Shown here piece after piece: positions 9,301-16,851 of a stretch of DNA of 64,000 nt. Position 1 is the first letter of the stretch. Each line of letters begins with the position of its first letter. The translations under genes were made by a program, and so were the position numbers. The notes beneath the pieces were generated by a model. That model did no database searches, had not been told where the DNA came from, and was given only the letters and a program-made list of their open reading frames with translations. This DNA comes from Halomonas sp. GFAJ-1 (lineage in GTDB: Bacteria > Pseudomonadota > Gammaproteobacteria > Pseudomonadales > Halomonadaceae), in NCBI GenBank assembly GCA_002966495.1, contig CP016490.1:2170001-2234000 (forward strand). The letters are read 5' to 3'.

Positions 9301-9746
9301 ACTAGCTTCCTGGGACTCAGGGTAGAAACGGCTAACGACTTTAATAATGTCAGTCTAACATGCCGCTGAACTGAGGGGATGGATAAGGTTTTTTACTCAT
9401 CTGCTGGAAGCTCCAGATCGCGCTGTGCTCATTGGCCGAGGGTCAAAAATGTCCAAAAAAAGGCCATTTGAAAATCACGCTTGTGCCAGCTTGGCGGATT
9501 AAAACGTAGATGTACCGGTGTTAAGCGGTGTGCCAAAAAGGCGTATCATCTATATTCTTTTTGTTTTAACTCGTTGTTATATATTTTTTTTTAATTTTTC
9601 GTCGCCAGCCTTCCTGTTTTTTGGGCCGCATAGCTGATTAGAAATGGTCTTCGAAGCCGAAGTCGTAGGTTCTTCCTACCATCGACAAGGTTGAAGGGTT
9701 ACCCACTCAATCGTGGTTCAGGTATCAACTCACGGAGTAATATGAA
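9301..9746. other. Non-coding stretch between nuclease gene and ISL3 element
   Basis: About 450 bases with no supported gene. A run of A and T at about 9545-9600 is lower in GC than its surroundings and could hold the promoter of the minus-strand nuclease gene or be a junk junction. No inverted repeat, RNA gene or coding remnant recognised. Confidence 0.4.
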
Positions 9747-11093
9747 GGCTCTTCGTCACTTCAAGTGGATTTGGCCTGATCAAACAGGCGGCCCACCGGG
9801 CTGCCAATCAGGTAGATTATGGCGATGAAGTTAGCCTCGTTCCGATAGCCACGTGCGCGTGACCGAGCCGCCTGGAATAGGCCGTTCATCCCTTCCAGTC
9901 TTGCGTTCGTCAGTCCCGAGTGCCAGCGTCTGACCACTGCTTCCGCGTGCCGCTCAAGTGTCGCCAAGGCCTTTCCCATCGGCTTCAGTAGTGGCTTTTC
10001 AGAAACCGCCGCTTGCATGACCTTGAGGTAGTTCGTGATGCGCCATCGAGCCGCTCTGGGCGTTGGGGCCTTCTGGATCCAGCGTAGCTTTTCCTTGATT
10101 ATCCAGGCATCGGCCGTGGCGCTCTGATCGGCTACCAACTCCTGGAGCGCCGCTAACTGCTTAGGTCTCAGGTTCTCGTTGTCCAGATTTTTCAGCAGTG
10201 CCCAGCGCAGCGATAGGGTGTTCCTGCTCGCGGCGCTCTTTCTTGCGTACCTCATCCAGCCGCTTGGTAAAGGTCTGCACGATATGGAACCAGTCGACCG
10301 TCACCTCGGCCTTGGGAAGGTGCTTGGTGATGCCGCTAAGGAAGGCGGGCGACATGTCGCAGACTACCTCGATCACATTGTCCGTATCGCCGCCATGGGC
10401 TGTCAGGAAGGCGCTAAATGCTTGGATGGTATCCTTGCCGCAGCCTGGGACGGCAAAGATAACCGGTTCCTGCTTGCGCTGCATATCGAGGAACACTGTG
10501 ACGTAGCGGTGACCGCGCCGAGACGCGGTTTCGTCTACGCCGACCGTCGCCACATTGGACAGATCCAGCTCCCCCAGCATGCAGCCCACGTAGTGATGCA
10601 CGATACGCCATAGTCGTTTGTCGGAGATCTCTAGCTGCCGAGAGACGGCCAGCACCGGCATCTCCTTGACCAGCGACATGGCCGCTTGCTCGAACAGCAG
10701 CGTGAAGTCGCTGCCCGACCGCGCCCAGGGTACATCTATGCGTTTGACGCCATGTTCAGGACACTTCGTGCGGGGCACGCGAGCATGCAGGTAACAGTGG
10801 TGCTGAAAGAAGTTCAGATGACGCCAGGTTTTGTCGGCAAAGTCGTGAGCTTGACAGGCCTTGCCGCACTCCGGACAGGGGTAGAGACTGCCTCGCTCCG
10901 CCTCAACATAGAGATCCAGTCGGTGAGGCGACACGGCGGTATCCAGGTGCTGGTTCTTGAGGATCCAGGGCGCTTCCAAGCCCAGGCCGAGAGTTAGAAT
11001 CTGGGTGCCGTCCATGCCATACCTACTGCTGTTGTGGAGTCCATATTCTGGCCCAGCTCAGGGGACAAATTCCACACACAACGTCGAAGAGCC
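9747..11093 (-). mobile_element. ISL3-family insertion sequence
   Basis: Both ends carry GGCTCTTCG as inverted repeats (9747 rightwards, 11093 leftwards), followed by partly matching sequence (TGGATTTGG against TGGAATTTG). The 1347-bp size and the single transposase on the minus strand fit ISL3. The 8-bp flanks (AATATGAA left, TTAGAAGG right) do not match, so no target duplication is seen; either the flanks decayed or deletion or recombination followed insertion. Confidence 0.8.
9761..11015 (-). pseudogene. ISL3-family transposase, frameshifted
   Basis: The N-terminal part (from 11015) has the ISL3 zinc-binding pattern CPECGKAC...CPEHG and the start of the DDE domain (VGVDETASRRGH, then VVCDMSPAF and VDWFHIV). 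The C-terminal part (to 9761) has RLEGMNGLFQAARSRARGYR with the last acidic residue. The two parts are in different frames that overlap at about 10161-10255, and the switch falls near 10217. Fusing them would give the usual length of about 400 residues. ISL3 elements are not known to need programmed frameshifting, so this copy is probably inactive unless the shift is a sequencing error. Confidence 0.82.
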
Positions 11094-11250
11094 TTAGAAG
11101 GTTATGAGACTGGTAAAATAAGCACATACTATATGTCCTAAAATTACGTTTAATTAGCTAAAATTATTATTAGAAATGCACAGCTGTGTTGGTGGCTAGA
11201 TGCACACCGGCTCATCCTGGTTACAACCTACACTCTGACTACTGCAAGAC

Positions 11251-12219
11251 CTAAGAAGTTAGGAAAAGATTCGCCCACGCATTTAAAAACTGGCTAATGT
11301 CATTAGGCGTAATTTGGACTATGGATAGTACTGACAGTAGCCCAATCAAACTAAGCGTTATATCAATACGGAATGCGCGCCGTGCCTGAGCTTCTTGCTT
11401 TGAAGCGCGCTCAGCCTCTGTCCGCAGTTGCTCTTTCTCTCCTTGTTGGTAGCGAAGTTCCCGTAGATGTTGAGCCTTTTGCTCACGCTTGGTGAGGAGT
11501 AGATTCGAAATATCTTTCAGCTGTGAGGTTAGCTGCTGATTGGTTTCGCACAGCTGCCAATGCGCGGCGAGATGCGACCAAACTTGGTTAAGCTGTTGAC
11601 GAGCAATATCAATAGGTCGAGCAAAAAAATCGCTAGCATTAAATGCTAAGACCTCTTCATGTAGGGTCGCTAGCGCATCAAAGCGTTGGTGCTTTAGATG
11701 CTGGGTCAGAGCTAACATCTTGCTTGTCATAATGTAGTGGTACGCTGCGGCGAGGGCTTGGCAGATAACAATACGTTGAAACTGTTGGTAGGTTGTCCCA
11801 ACCAAAGCAAGCCCGTTGCGGTCGCAGGCAATTTGAAAGTGTTCACCTACCGAGACGAATGTACTGTCAGGTAGGGCTTTAGAGCCACGAAGAAAGTGCG
11901 ACACAGCATACCGGTCTGTTGTATTTGTGCTATTTCCAAGTGGTCGCTCCCACCAGCCTACACGCGCTAATGCCTGACAATGTACTGCGTCATTATGTGG
12001 TAGTGGAAAGGGTGTAAATAAGACGCGAACACACACGTTTGCCGACAGTTGGAAGAAAGATAGCTTCCAATCCTTAACGTCATGCGTATTGCATGCAAAT
12101 TGGCTATAAGACTCGACAGATGGAATAAAAAAGCTAATGCCTTGGTTGGCAATTTTCAGTGGAACCAGTTCGACAGGTGTGCTTTGAGTAATGCTGATGT
12201 AGGCAAATGAAGTTTTCAT
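11251..12219 (-). CDS. Uncharacterised protein with coiled coil and C-terminal membrane segment; candidate type III CRISPR membrane effector
   Basis: 322 residues, family not recognised. Residues 1-200 look globular and soluble. About 190-280 is a long charged helical or coiled-coil stretch (LLLTKREQKAQHLRELRYQQ, then a K/E/R-rich run). About 282-303 is a hydrophobic helix (IDITLSLIGLLSVLSIVQI) followed by a short amphipathic tail. A soluble head, long helices and C-terminal membrane anchor loosely recall CorA-type proteins found beside type III-B loci, but I see no GMN motif. Its promoter region carries the same box as four CRISPR-linked promoters, and before the IS3 insertion it was divergent from csx1-cmr. 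That context, not homology, suggests a CRISPR-linked membrane role. Confidence 0.6.
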   Translation of the reverse strand: MKTSFAYISITQSTPVELVPLKIANQGISFFIPSVESYSQFACNTHDVKDWKLSFFQLSANVCVRVLFTPFPLPHNDAVHCQALARVGWWERPLGNSTNTTDRYAVSHFLRGSKALPDSTFVSVGEHFQIACDRNGLALVGTTYQQFQRIVICQALAAAYHYIMTSKMLALTQHLKHQRFDALATLHEEVLAFNASDFFARPIDIARQQLNQVWSHLAAHWQLCETNQQLTSQLKDISNLLLTKREQKAQHLRELRYQQGEKEQLRTEAERASKQEAQARRAFRIDITLSLIGLLSVLSIVQITPNDISQFLNAWANLFLTS

Positions 12220-12289
12220 TTAACGTCTTCCCTGTTCGTAAGTCTCGTGTGCTTTCGTTATGTCGTTGAGCGATACCAACAAAAACAGC

Positions 12290-12335
12290 ATGGTAGCGAT
12301 GTCATCTTATGAGTGCCTACTGGCAAAATTTTTGC
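12290..12335 (-). promoter_or_regulatory. Shared palindromic box 1 with -10 element
   Basis: On the minus strand GCAAAAATTTTGC (12335-12323) is followed after 27 nt by TACCAT (12295-12290), about 70 nt upstream of the start of the 322-residue membrane-protein gene. It is one of five such arrangements in the island. Confidence 0.5.
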
Positions 12336-12432
12336 AGTTTTTGCGTGCGGAAGGATGATCTGACATTTAACGTAACGCTGCTCTTGAGCAGAATGAACCG
12401 CCCCGGTTATTCCGGAGACCGGTTTGTTTGAG

Positions 12433-13332
12433 TCAGGCAGCTTCACCCGACTCCTCCAGTTGACGATAATACGTCCTTTCTCGTTCTGCTGGTGGAACGT
12501 TTCCGATGGGTTCCAGTAGTCGGCGATTGTTGAACCAGTCAACCCACTCCAGCGTGGCATACTCAACGGCACCCAGCCCTCTCCATGGGCCACGATGATG
12601 GATCACCTCCGTTTTGAACAAGCCGATTATGGTCTCGGCCAGCGCATTGTCGTAGGAGTCGCCGGTGGTGCCGACTGAGGCATTGATACCCTCGTCAGCC
12701 ATACGCTCGGTGTAGCGGATCGAGAGATATTGGCTTCCCCTATCACTATGGTGGATCAACCCTTGTCTGTGTTTTCGTGCCCACAGAGCTTGCTCCAGAG
12801 CGTCCAGCACCAGTGCCGTTTTCATCGACGTCGCTACACGCCAACCCACGATACAGCGTGCATAAACATCGATAACGAAAGCAACGTAAACGAAGCCAGA
12901 CCAGGTAGCGACATACGTAAAATCGGCCACCCAAAGCTGATTAGGACGCATGGCCGTAAAGTCGCGTTTCACTAAATCAGGTGCTCGTTTCTGGCCGGGA
13001 TCACTGATCGTCGTGAAAGGGCGTTGGCCTCGCACTACGCCGCGAATTCCCAGGCGTCGCATGAGTCGTTCTACGGTGCAGCGAGCAATATTAACGCCCT
13101 CACGGCGGAGTTGCCGCCAGACCTTACGAGCACCGTAGACGCAGAAATTTTCTTCCCACACTCGCTGAATCTCAGCGGTAAGAAGCGCATCCTGCCGATA
13201 TCGATCTGCCCGCCGCTCAGGATCGGTCTCAAGTGCCTTGTGGTGGTAATACGTCGATGGGGCGATTGGCAGCTGGCTACAAATCGACTCGACCCCGAAC
13301 TGAGCACGATGCTCGTCGATAAATGACACCAT
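12433..13332 (-). CDS. IS3-family transposase OrfB (DDE integrase core)
   Basis: 299 residues with the HTH_21-like N-terminus and rve integrase core. The DDE triad is visible as VADFTYV (D), HSDRGSQY (D) and the E in DSYDNALAETIIGLFKTE. It begins at 13332, overlapping the last base of orfA. In this family the active transposase is normally an OrfAB fusion made by -1 frameshifting; a T-rich slippery run occurs near the end of orfA. Both frames are open, so the element may still be mobile. Confidence 0.93.
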   Translation of the reverse strand: MVSFIDEHRAQFGVESICSQLPIAPSTYYHHKALETDPERRADRYRQDALLTAEIQRVWEENFCVYGARKVWRQLRREGVNIARCTVERLMRRLGIRGVVRGQRPFTTISDPGQKRAPDLVKRDFTAMRPNQLWVADFTYVATWSGFVYVAFVIDVYARCIVGWRVATSMKTALVLDALEQALWARKHRQGLIHHSDRGSQYLSIRYTERMADEGINASVGTTGDSYDNALAETIIGLFKTEVIHHRGPWRGLGAVEYATLEWVDWFNNRRLLEPIGNVPPAERERTYYRQLEESGEAA

Positions 13333-13649
13333 CAGTTGGGTTTGCGGTCGAGCTCCGCCTGGGCGAAAAAAGCAGCCGCCTTACGGAGAATTTCATTGGC
13401 GCGCTTCAATTCGACGTTTTCACGCTCTAGCTGCTTGAGTCGTTCATTTTCAGGCAGGTTAACCGAGCTATCTTCCTGCATGAGTTCTGAGCGTTTGCAC
13501 CAGGCTCTTAAGGTCTCTGGTGTACAGCCAAACTTGCTGGCAATGGAGCAGATCGCCGCCCACTTGGACGGGTATTCGCCTTGCTGTTCAAGGACTAATC
13601 GAACAGCTCGCTCCCGGACTTCTGGGGAATATCGTTTTGGTGAGTTCAT
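13332..13649 (-). CDS. IS3-family transposase OrfA (HTH)
   Basis: 105 residues with a helix-turn-helix typical of the IS3/IS51 group (YSPEVRERAVRLVLEQ...WAAICSIASKFGCTPETLRAW) followed by a leucine-zipper-like helix (LKQLERENVELKRANEILRK). It binds the element ends and forms part of the OrfAB transposase. Preceded by the inverted terminal repeat and followed without gap by orfB. Confidence 0.92.
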   Translation of the reverse strand: MNSPKRYSPEVRERAVRLVLEQQGEYPSKWAAICSIASKFGCTPETLRAWCKRSELMQEDSSVNLPENERLKQLERENVELKRANEILRKAAAFFAQAELDRKPN

Positions 13650-13706
13650 AACTCCATCCTCTCAAGATATGGAGTCTCCGGTAAAGCCGGGGCGGTTCAG
13701 AATTTA

Positions 13707-13751
13707 GCGAAAATTTTTGCTAGGTGCCTGGTACTAAATTCTTCGTATGAT
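13707..13751 (+). promoter_or_regulatory. Shared palindromic box 2 with -10 element
   Basis: GCGAAAATTTTTGC (13707-13720), then 25 nt, then TATGAT (13746-13751). It starts 8 bp right of the IS3 end and points toward the small ORF at 13784 and the csx1-cmr operon. The 14-mer is identical to the reverse complement of the copy at 29886-29899. Confidence 0.55.
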
Positions 13752-13783
13752 TCTGGAGCCAGGTATTTCTAAAGGATAGAATC

Positions 13784-13897
13784 ATGTTGAATGTTGCGTC
13801 GCTCTCCTTGCTGATCCTGTATAGCAGACACAGTGCGCCTATTATTATGAGAAACATGCGCTACGCAGTTGTGTTATGTCGGGATAATGGGGACTAG
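13784..13897 (+). CDS. Possible small ORF (37 residues) at the start of the csx1 transcript
   Basis: ATG at 13784 follows AAAGGA by 7 nt and lies about 33 nt after the -10-like TATGAT, where a first gene would be expected. The peptide starts with the hydrophobic stretch MLNVASLSLLILYS and ends in a basic part. It matches no family I know. It could be a leader peptide, a remnant, or chance; the promoter spacing is the only support. The csx1 start lies about 400 nt further on. Confidence 0.25.
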   Translation: MLNVASLSLLILYSRHSAPIIMRNMRYAVVLCRDNGD

Positions 13898-14295
13898 CCC
13901 TCTAAGGCCCGATATTCATGCTCTTTTGCTTCGCATTGCACTGTGTAAAATTTATCAAAAGCCTACAGGTTTTTTTACCCTAAGAAAGTGTGTTTTTATA
14001 AGCTACGCATGCAAATAAGAATTAGTATGAATGTGAGTGCTGGCTGCTATCATGTTGTCAAATATGAGAAAGTTACCCCGACTGTTTTTGCCACGAACAG
14101 GCGTCCGCCTAGTGCTTATTAAGTATAAGGCATGTAGTAGGTCGATAATGTGTTGATTTGAAGAAGCCCACGCTATATGGGTAGTTCTGTACAAGTCTAT
14201 GTAAGCATTGTGCCCAACCTTTAGTGCATGGTAGTGCACACTCAATAGATAGATTCAAAGTAAGCATTAAAATTACCATAACAGGGAGGTTTTCA
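13898..14295. other. Long untranslated or degraded stretch upstream of csx1
   Basis: About 400 bases between the small ORF and csx1. Only short frames are open, none with a convincing ribosome site. It may be a long 5' leader, a degraded gene, or contain a second promoter nearer csx1. A T-rich run (TTTTTTTACCC) near 13970 could act as an attenuator, but no clear stem precedes it. Confidence 0.35.
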
Positions 14296-15522
14296 ATGTC
14301 ACATGTTCTTGTCACCCATCTTGGCAAACCCCGCCTGCCCCATGGGGTAACAGATGGCCCCAGCCAAGTGCGTGACTATGTTGATGCCAAATATTCACTC
14401 GATGGTCATACCTTTGAAACGCCTATGATTGGTTTCGGGCTGATTGATCGCGTCAAGCCAAATCGTGTGATTATGTTGGGTACCACAGGCAGTGCATGGT
14501 CTTCGGCGGTAGGCGTATGTATGAACCGTGAGATCTGCCCCGCCGATGATGAGCACGCCTGGGCTTTGATGGATGACCTGCTGGCGCTTGAAAAAGCCGA
14601 TGCCATGAGTGCCACGCTGCTGGAAACACTCAGTGCCTTTCTGAGCCACTGGCTTAACTTATCAGTGACCTGCCAGCTTGTCCCTTATGTAGAAGAGAAT
14701 CCTCGTCAGGATACCGCTCGTTACCTGAAAGCCCTGGATGACGTGATTCATCCCGAAGAGCGTCTATCCATCGACGTGACCCATGGCCTGCGCTATCACC
14801 CCATGCTGGCCCTGGTGGCGGCCCAGTACTTTGCCAGCCTGCGCCAGACACAGCTGGAGGCCATCTACTACGGGGCATTCGACCGCATGAAAGAGGGGGT
14901 GGCCCCCGTACTGCGGCTGGACGGCATGCTCGATGTGCTCAACTGGGTTCAGGCCCTGAACAGTTTCGACAAGGATGGCGATTACGGTGTCTTTGCTGGT
15001 TTGCTGGAACAGGATGGCGTTGCCCAGGATGTCTGTGCGTCAATCCGTCAGGCGGCTTTCTTTGAACGTGTCACCAACGCCTCCCAGGCCAAACAAAAAC
15101 TGACACCGCTGCGCCAGTACACCTTTGATGCTGAGGCCGAACCGCTGGCGGAACTCTTTGCCCCTGCTCTGAGGGAGCGCACTGACTGGGCCTCTGTTTC
15201 CAGCCGAGGCAACGCAGAACTTCGATTAGCTGAGGAATACCTGGGCCGTGGTGACTATCTTCGCGCCGTGATTTACGCCCAGGAAGGCTACATCAGCAAG
15301 CGTATTGACCTGGAGCGCGGCAACCCGAATGATTTTGACCACCGCGACGAGGTTTCCCGCGGGGATGATCTGCCAACCGCTTTCAGAACACTTAAAAAGC
15401 TGCGTAATACGCTGGTACACGGTTTGCGCAACACGGATAAAAAACTGGCTCGCCAGCAGCAGGATGAAAGCAGCTTGAAAAACACTATCAAGCAGCTGAT
15501 CAGCGAGATCAAGCAGGGGTGA
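14296..15522 (+). CDS. csx1: CRISPR-associated CARF-HEPN ribonuclease, Csx1/TM1812 family
   Basis: 408 residues. The N-terminal CARF domain of the TM1812 type shows the core motif DVTHGLRYHPMLALVAAQYF; it should bind the cyclic oligoadenylate made by Cas10. The C-terminal HEPN domain keeps the RNase motif R370-x4-H375 in KLRNTLVHG. Together they predict a CARF-activated non-specific ribonuclease that causes dormancy or death on infection. I chose ATG 14296 because AGGGAGG sits 8 nt upstream and MSHVLVTHLG starts the first CARF strand. First clear gene of the csx1-cmr1-6 run, with 54 nt to cmr1. Confidence 0.9.
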   Translation: MSHVLVTHLGKPRLPHGVTDGPSQVRDYVDAKYSLDGHTFETPMIGFGLIDRVKPNRVIMLGTTGSAWSSAVGVCMNREICPADDEHAWALMDDLLALEKADAMSATLLETLSAFLSHWLNLSVTCQLVPYVEENPRQDTARYLKALDDVIHPEERLSIDVTHGLRYHPMLALVAAQYFASLRQTQLEAIYYGAFDRMKEGVAPVLRLDGMLDVLNWVQALNSFDKDGDYGVFAGLLEQDGVAQDVCASIRQAAFFERVTNASQAKQKLTPLRQYTFDAEAEPLAELFAPALRERTDWASVSSRGNAELRLAEEYLGRGDYLRAVIYAQEGYISKRIDLERGNPNDFDHRDEVSRGDDLPTAFRTLKKLRNTLVHGLRNTDKKLARQQQDESSLKNTIKQLISEIKQG

Positions 15523-15576
15523 GTGATCCCCATCACCACTCGCCTGTCACTGAATAAATATCAAGGAGGAGCCTGA

Positions 15577-16851
15577 ATGTCACCACCCACGCGCTTTCCA
15601 GCGCTACCCGGCGTGCCGCAGTTGCTTAAAGCTGAAATGCTGATTACCACGCCTATGTTTCTGGGGGATGGCGGGCAGAAAGCCACGTCCATTCGTCCAC
15701 CCTCCATCAAAGGCGCACTGCGCTTCTGGTGGCGGGCACTGCAATGGCCGAGGCTCTATCAGCGCCATAGTCACGTTGGCACGGCGCTGGCAGACCTGCA
15801 TACCCGGGAAGCAGCCCTGTTTGGTCTGGCTGCCGGGCACAAGGTTGCTCAAAACCATGATGATCAACATGAGCATCAAGACAAAGAGTCCGGTGGGCAA
15901 GGGCGTTTTCGGATCAGTGTTACTCAGCCGGAAGTCAAAGCAGACCCTGATTTCCGGCCGTCTGCTTCGATGCAGTACCTGTTGGGGCAAGGGTTATATA
16001 AAGGCAAGCTAAATCGTGACCCACTGCAACAAGACAAACGGTTCACGCTGGAACTGACGGCCAAACCCGGTGGCCAGCCCGTGACAGAGGCTCTATGGCA
16101 GAGCTTGGAAGAAGCCCTGCTGTGCTGGGGTCTGTTGGGCGGGCTGGGTGCTCGCGCCCGTAAAGGGCTTGGTTCGGTAAGCTTGCAATCTTTGGAAGGA
16201 GGGCAGTATCAGGCACCTCAGAATCGTACCGACTATGAAACTCTCCTAGAAACGTTGCTAGCACCATTGCAAGGCCAGGATGGCAAGCTGCCTCCGTTTA
16301 CGGCGTTTTCTTCGGTCAGCCGGGTGGACATTGCATTGGAAGGCAAAAGCCCTGACAAAGTGCTGGAAACCCTTGGTCATGAAATGCAGATGTATCGGTC
16401 TTATGGTCGCAATAAGGAAGTTAATCGTCAGCCAGCAGAACAGAATTTTGCCGATGACCATGACCTGGTACTCCATGCCATCAATACCGATACTCTTAAA
16501 CAAGCACCAAGGCGCACGGTGTTCGGCTTGCCGCATAACTATTTCTTCTCAAGCGTCAAAAAAGGGTACGAGCTTTCCGCCGCCCTGGGTGACCGTCGTG
16601 CCTCGCCGTTGTTGCTCCATGTACATCAGTTGCCTGAAGGCGAGGTGCTTGGGGTGGCTAGCGTAATGCCAGCGGTTTTCCTGCCGCCTGATAATGCCCG
16701 GTTAAAAGCGGGTTCAAGGCGTAAATCCGAGTATCGCTTGACCTCAGACGACATCGACTGGTCTGTGCTGCATGGCTATCTGGACCGTTTCTCTCAACGC
16801 CAGACACTGATCTCCCCGTTAACCCCTAACACTCAGGAGGCACAGGGATGA
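15577..16851 (+). CDS. cmr1: Type III-B RAMP protein Cmr1
   Basis: 424 residues, Cas7-like RAMP with the Cmr1 signature near the N-terminus (TPMFLGDGGQK...IRPPSIKGALRFWWRAL, about residues 28-56) and a glycine-rich loop in GGLGARARKGLGSVSLQSL. Cmr1 caps the crRNA 3' side of the Cmr complex. The ribosome site AAGGAGGAG is 6 nt before the start. It overlaps cmr2 by 4 nt (ATGA), so the two are translationally coupled. Length is within the usual range and no defect is seen. Confidence 0.95.
   Translation: MSPPTRFPALPGVPQLLKAEMLITTPMFLGDGGQKATSIRPPSIKGALRFWWRALQWPRLYQRHSHVGTALADLHTREAALFGLAAGHKVAQNHDDQHEHQDKESGGQGRFRISVTQPEVKADPDFRPSASMQYLLGQGLYKGKLNRDPLQQDKRFTLELTAKPGGQPVTEALWQSLEEALLCWGLLGGLGARARKGLGSVSLQSLEGGQYQAPQNRTDYETLLETLLAPLQGQDGKLPPFTAFSSVSRVDIALEGKSPDKVLETLGHEMQMYRSYGRNKEVNRQPAEQNFADDHDLVLHAINTDTLKQAPRRTVFGLPHNYFFSSVKKGYELSAALGDRRASPLLLHVHQLPEGEVLGVASVMPAVFLPPDNARLKAGSRRKSEYRLTSDDIDWSVLHGYLDRFSQRQTLISPLTPNTQEAQG

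Larger units (their letters stand above)
12394..13699 (-). mobile_element. IS3-family insertion sequence, intact
   Basis: Element of 1306 bp with inverted ends TGAACCGCCCCGG at both termini, extending imperfectly for about 25 bp (both followed by TCCGGAGAC or ACCGGAGAC). It is flanked by a 3-bp direct repeat GAA, a typical IS3 target duplication. It carries orfA and orfB in overlapping frames. It sits in the former divergent intergenic region between the 322-residue membrane-protein gene and the csx1 transcript, separating box 1 and box 2. Confidence 0.92.

Noticed and set aside
10179..10997. Plus-strand open frames across the ISL3 transposase
   Set aside because: They oppose recognisable transposase motifs (zinc fingers, DDE) and share no family features.
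9747..11093. 8-bp target duplication of the ISL3 element
   Set aside because: Flanks AATATGAA and TTAGAAGG differ at most positions, so no duplication can be claimed.
14003..14327. Minus-strand open frames of 72-80 residues upstream of csx1
   Set aside because: No ribosome site, poor composition and overlap with the csx1 start; treated as untranslated DNA.
15604..16267. Minus-strand open frames in cmr1
   Set aside because: They are shadows of a gene with clear Cmr1 motifs and are not preceded by promoters or ribosome sites.
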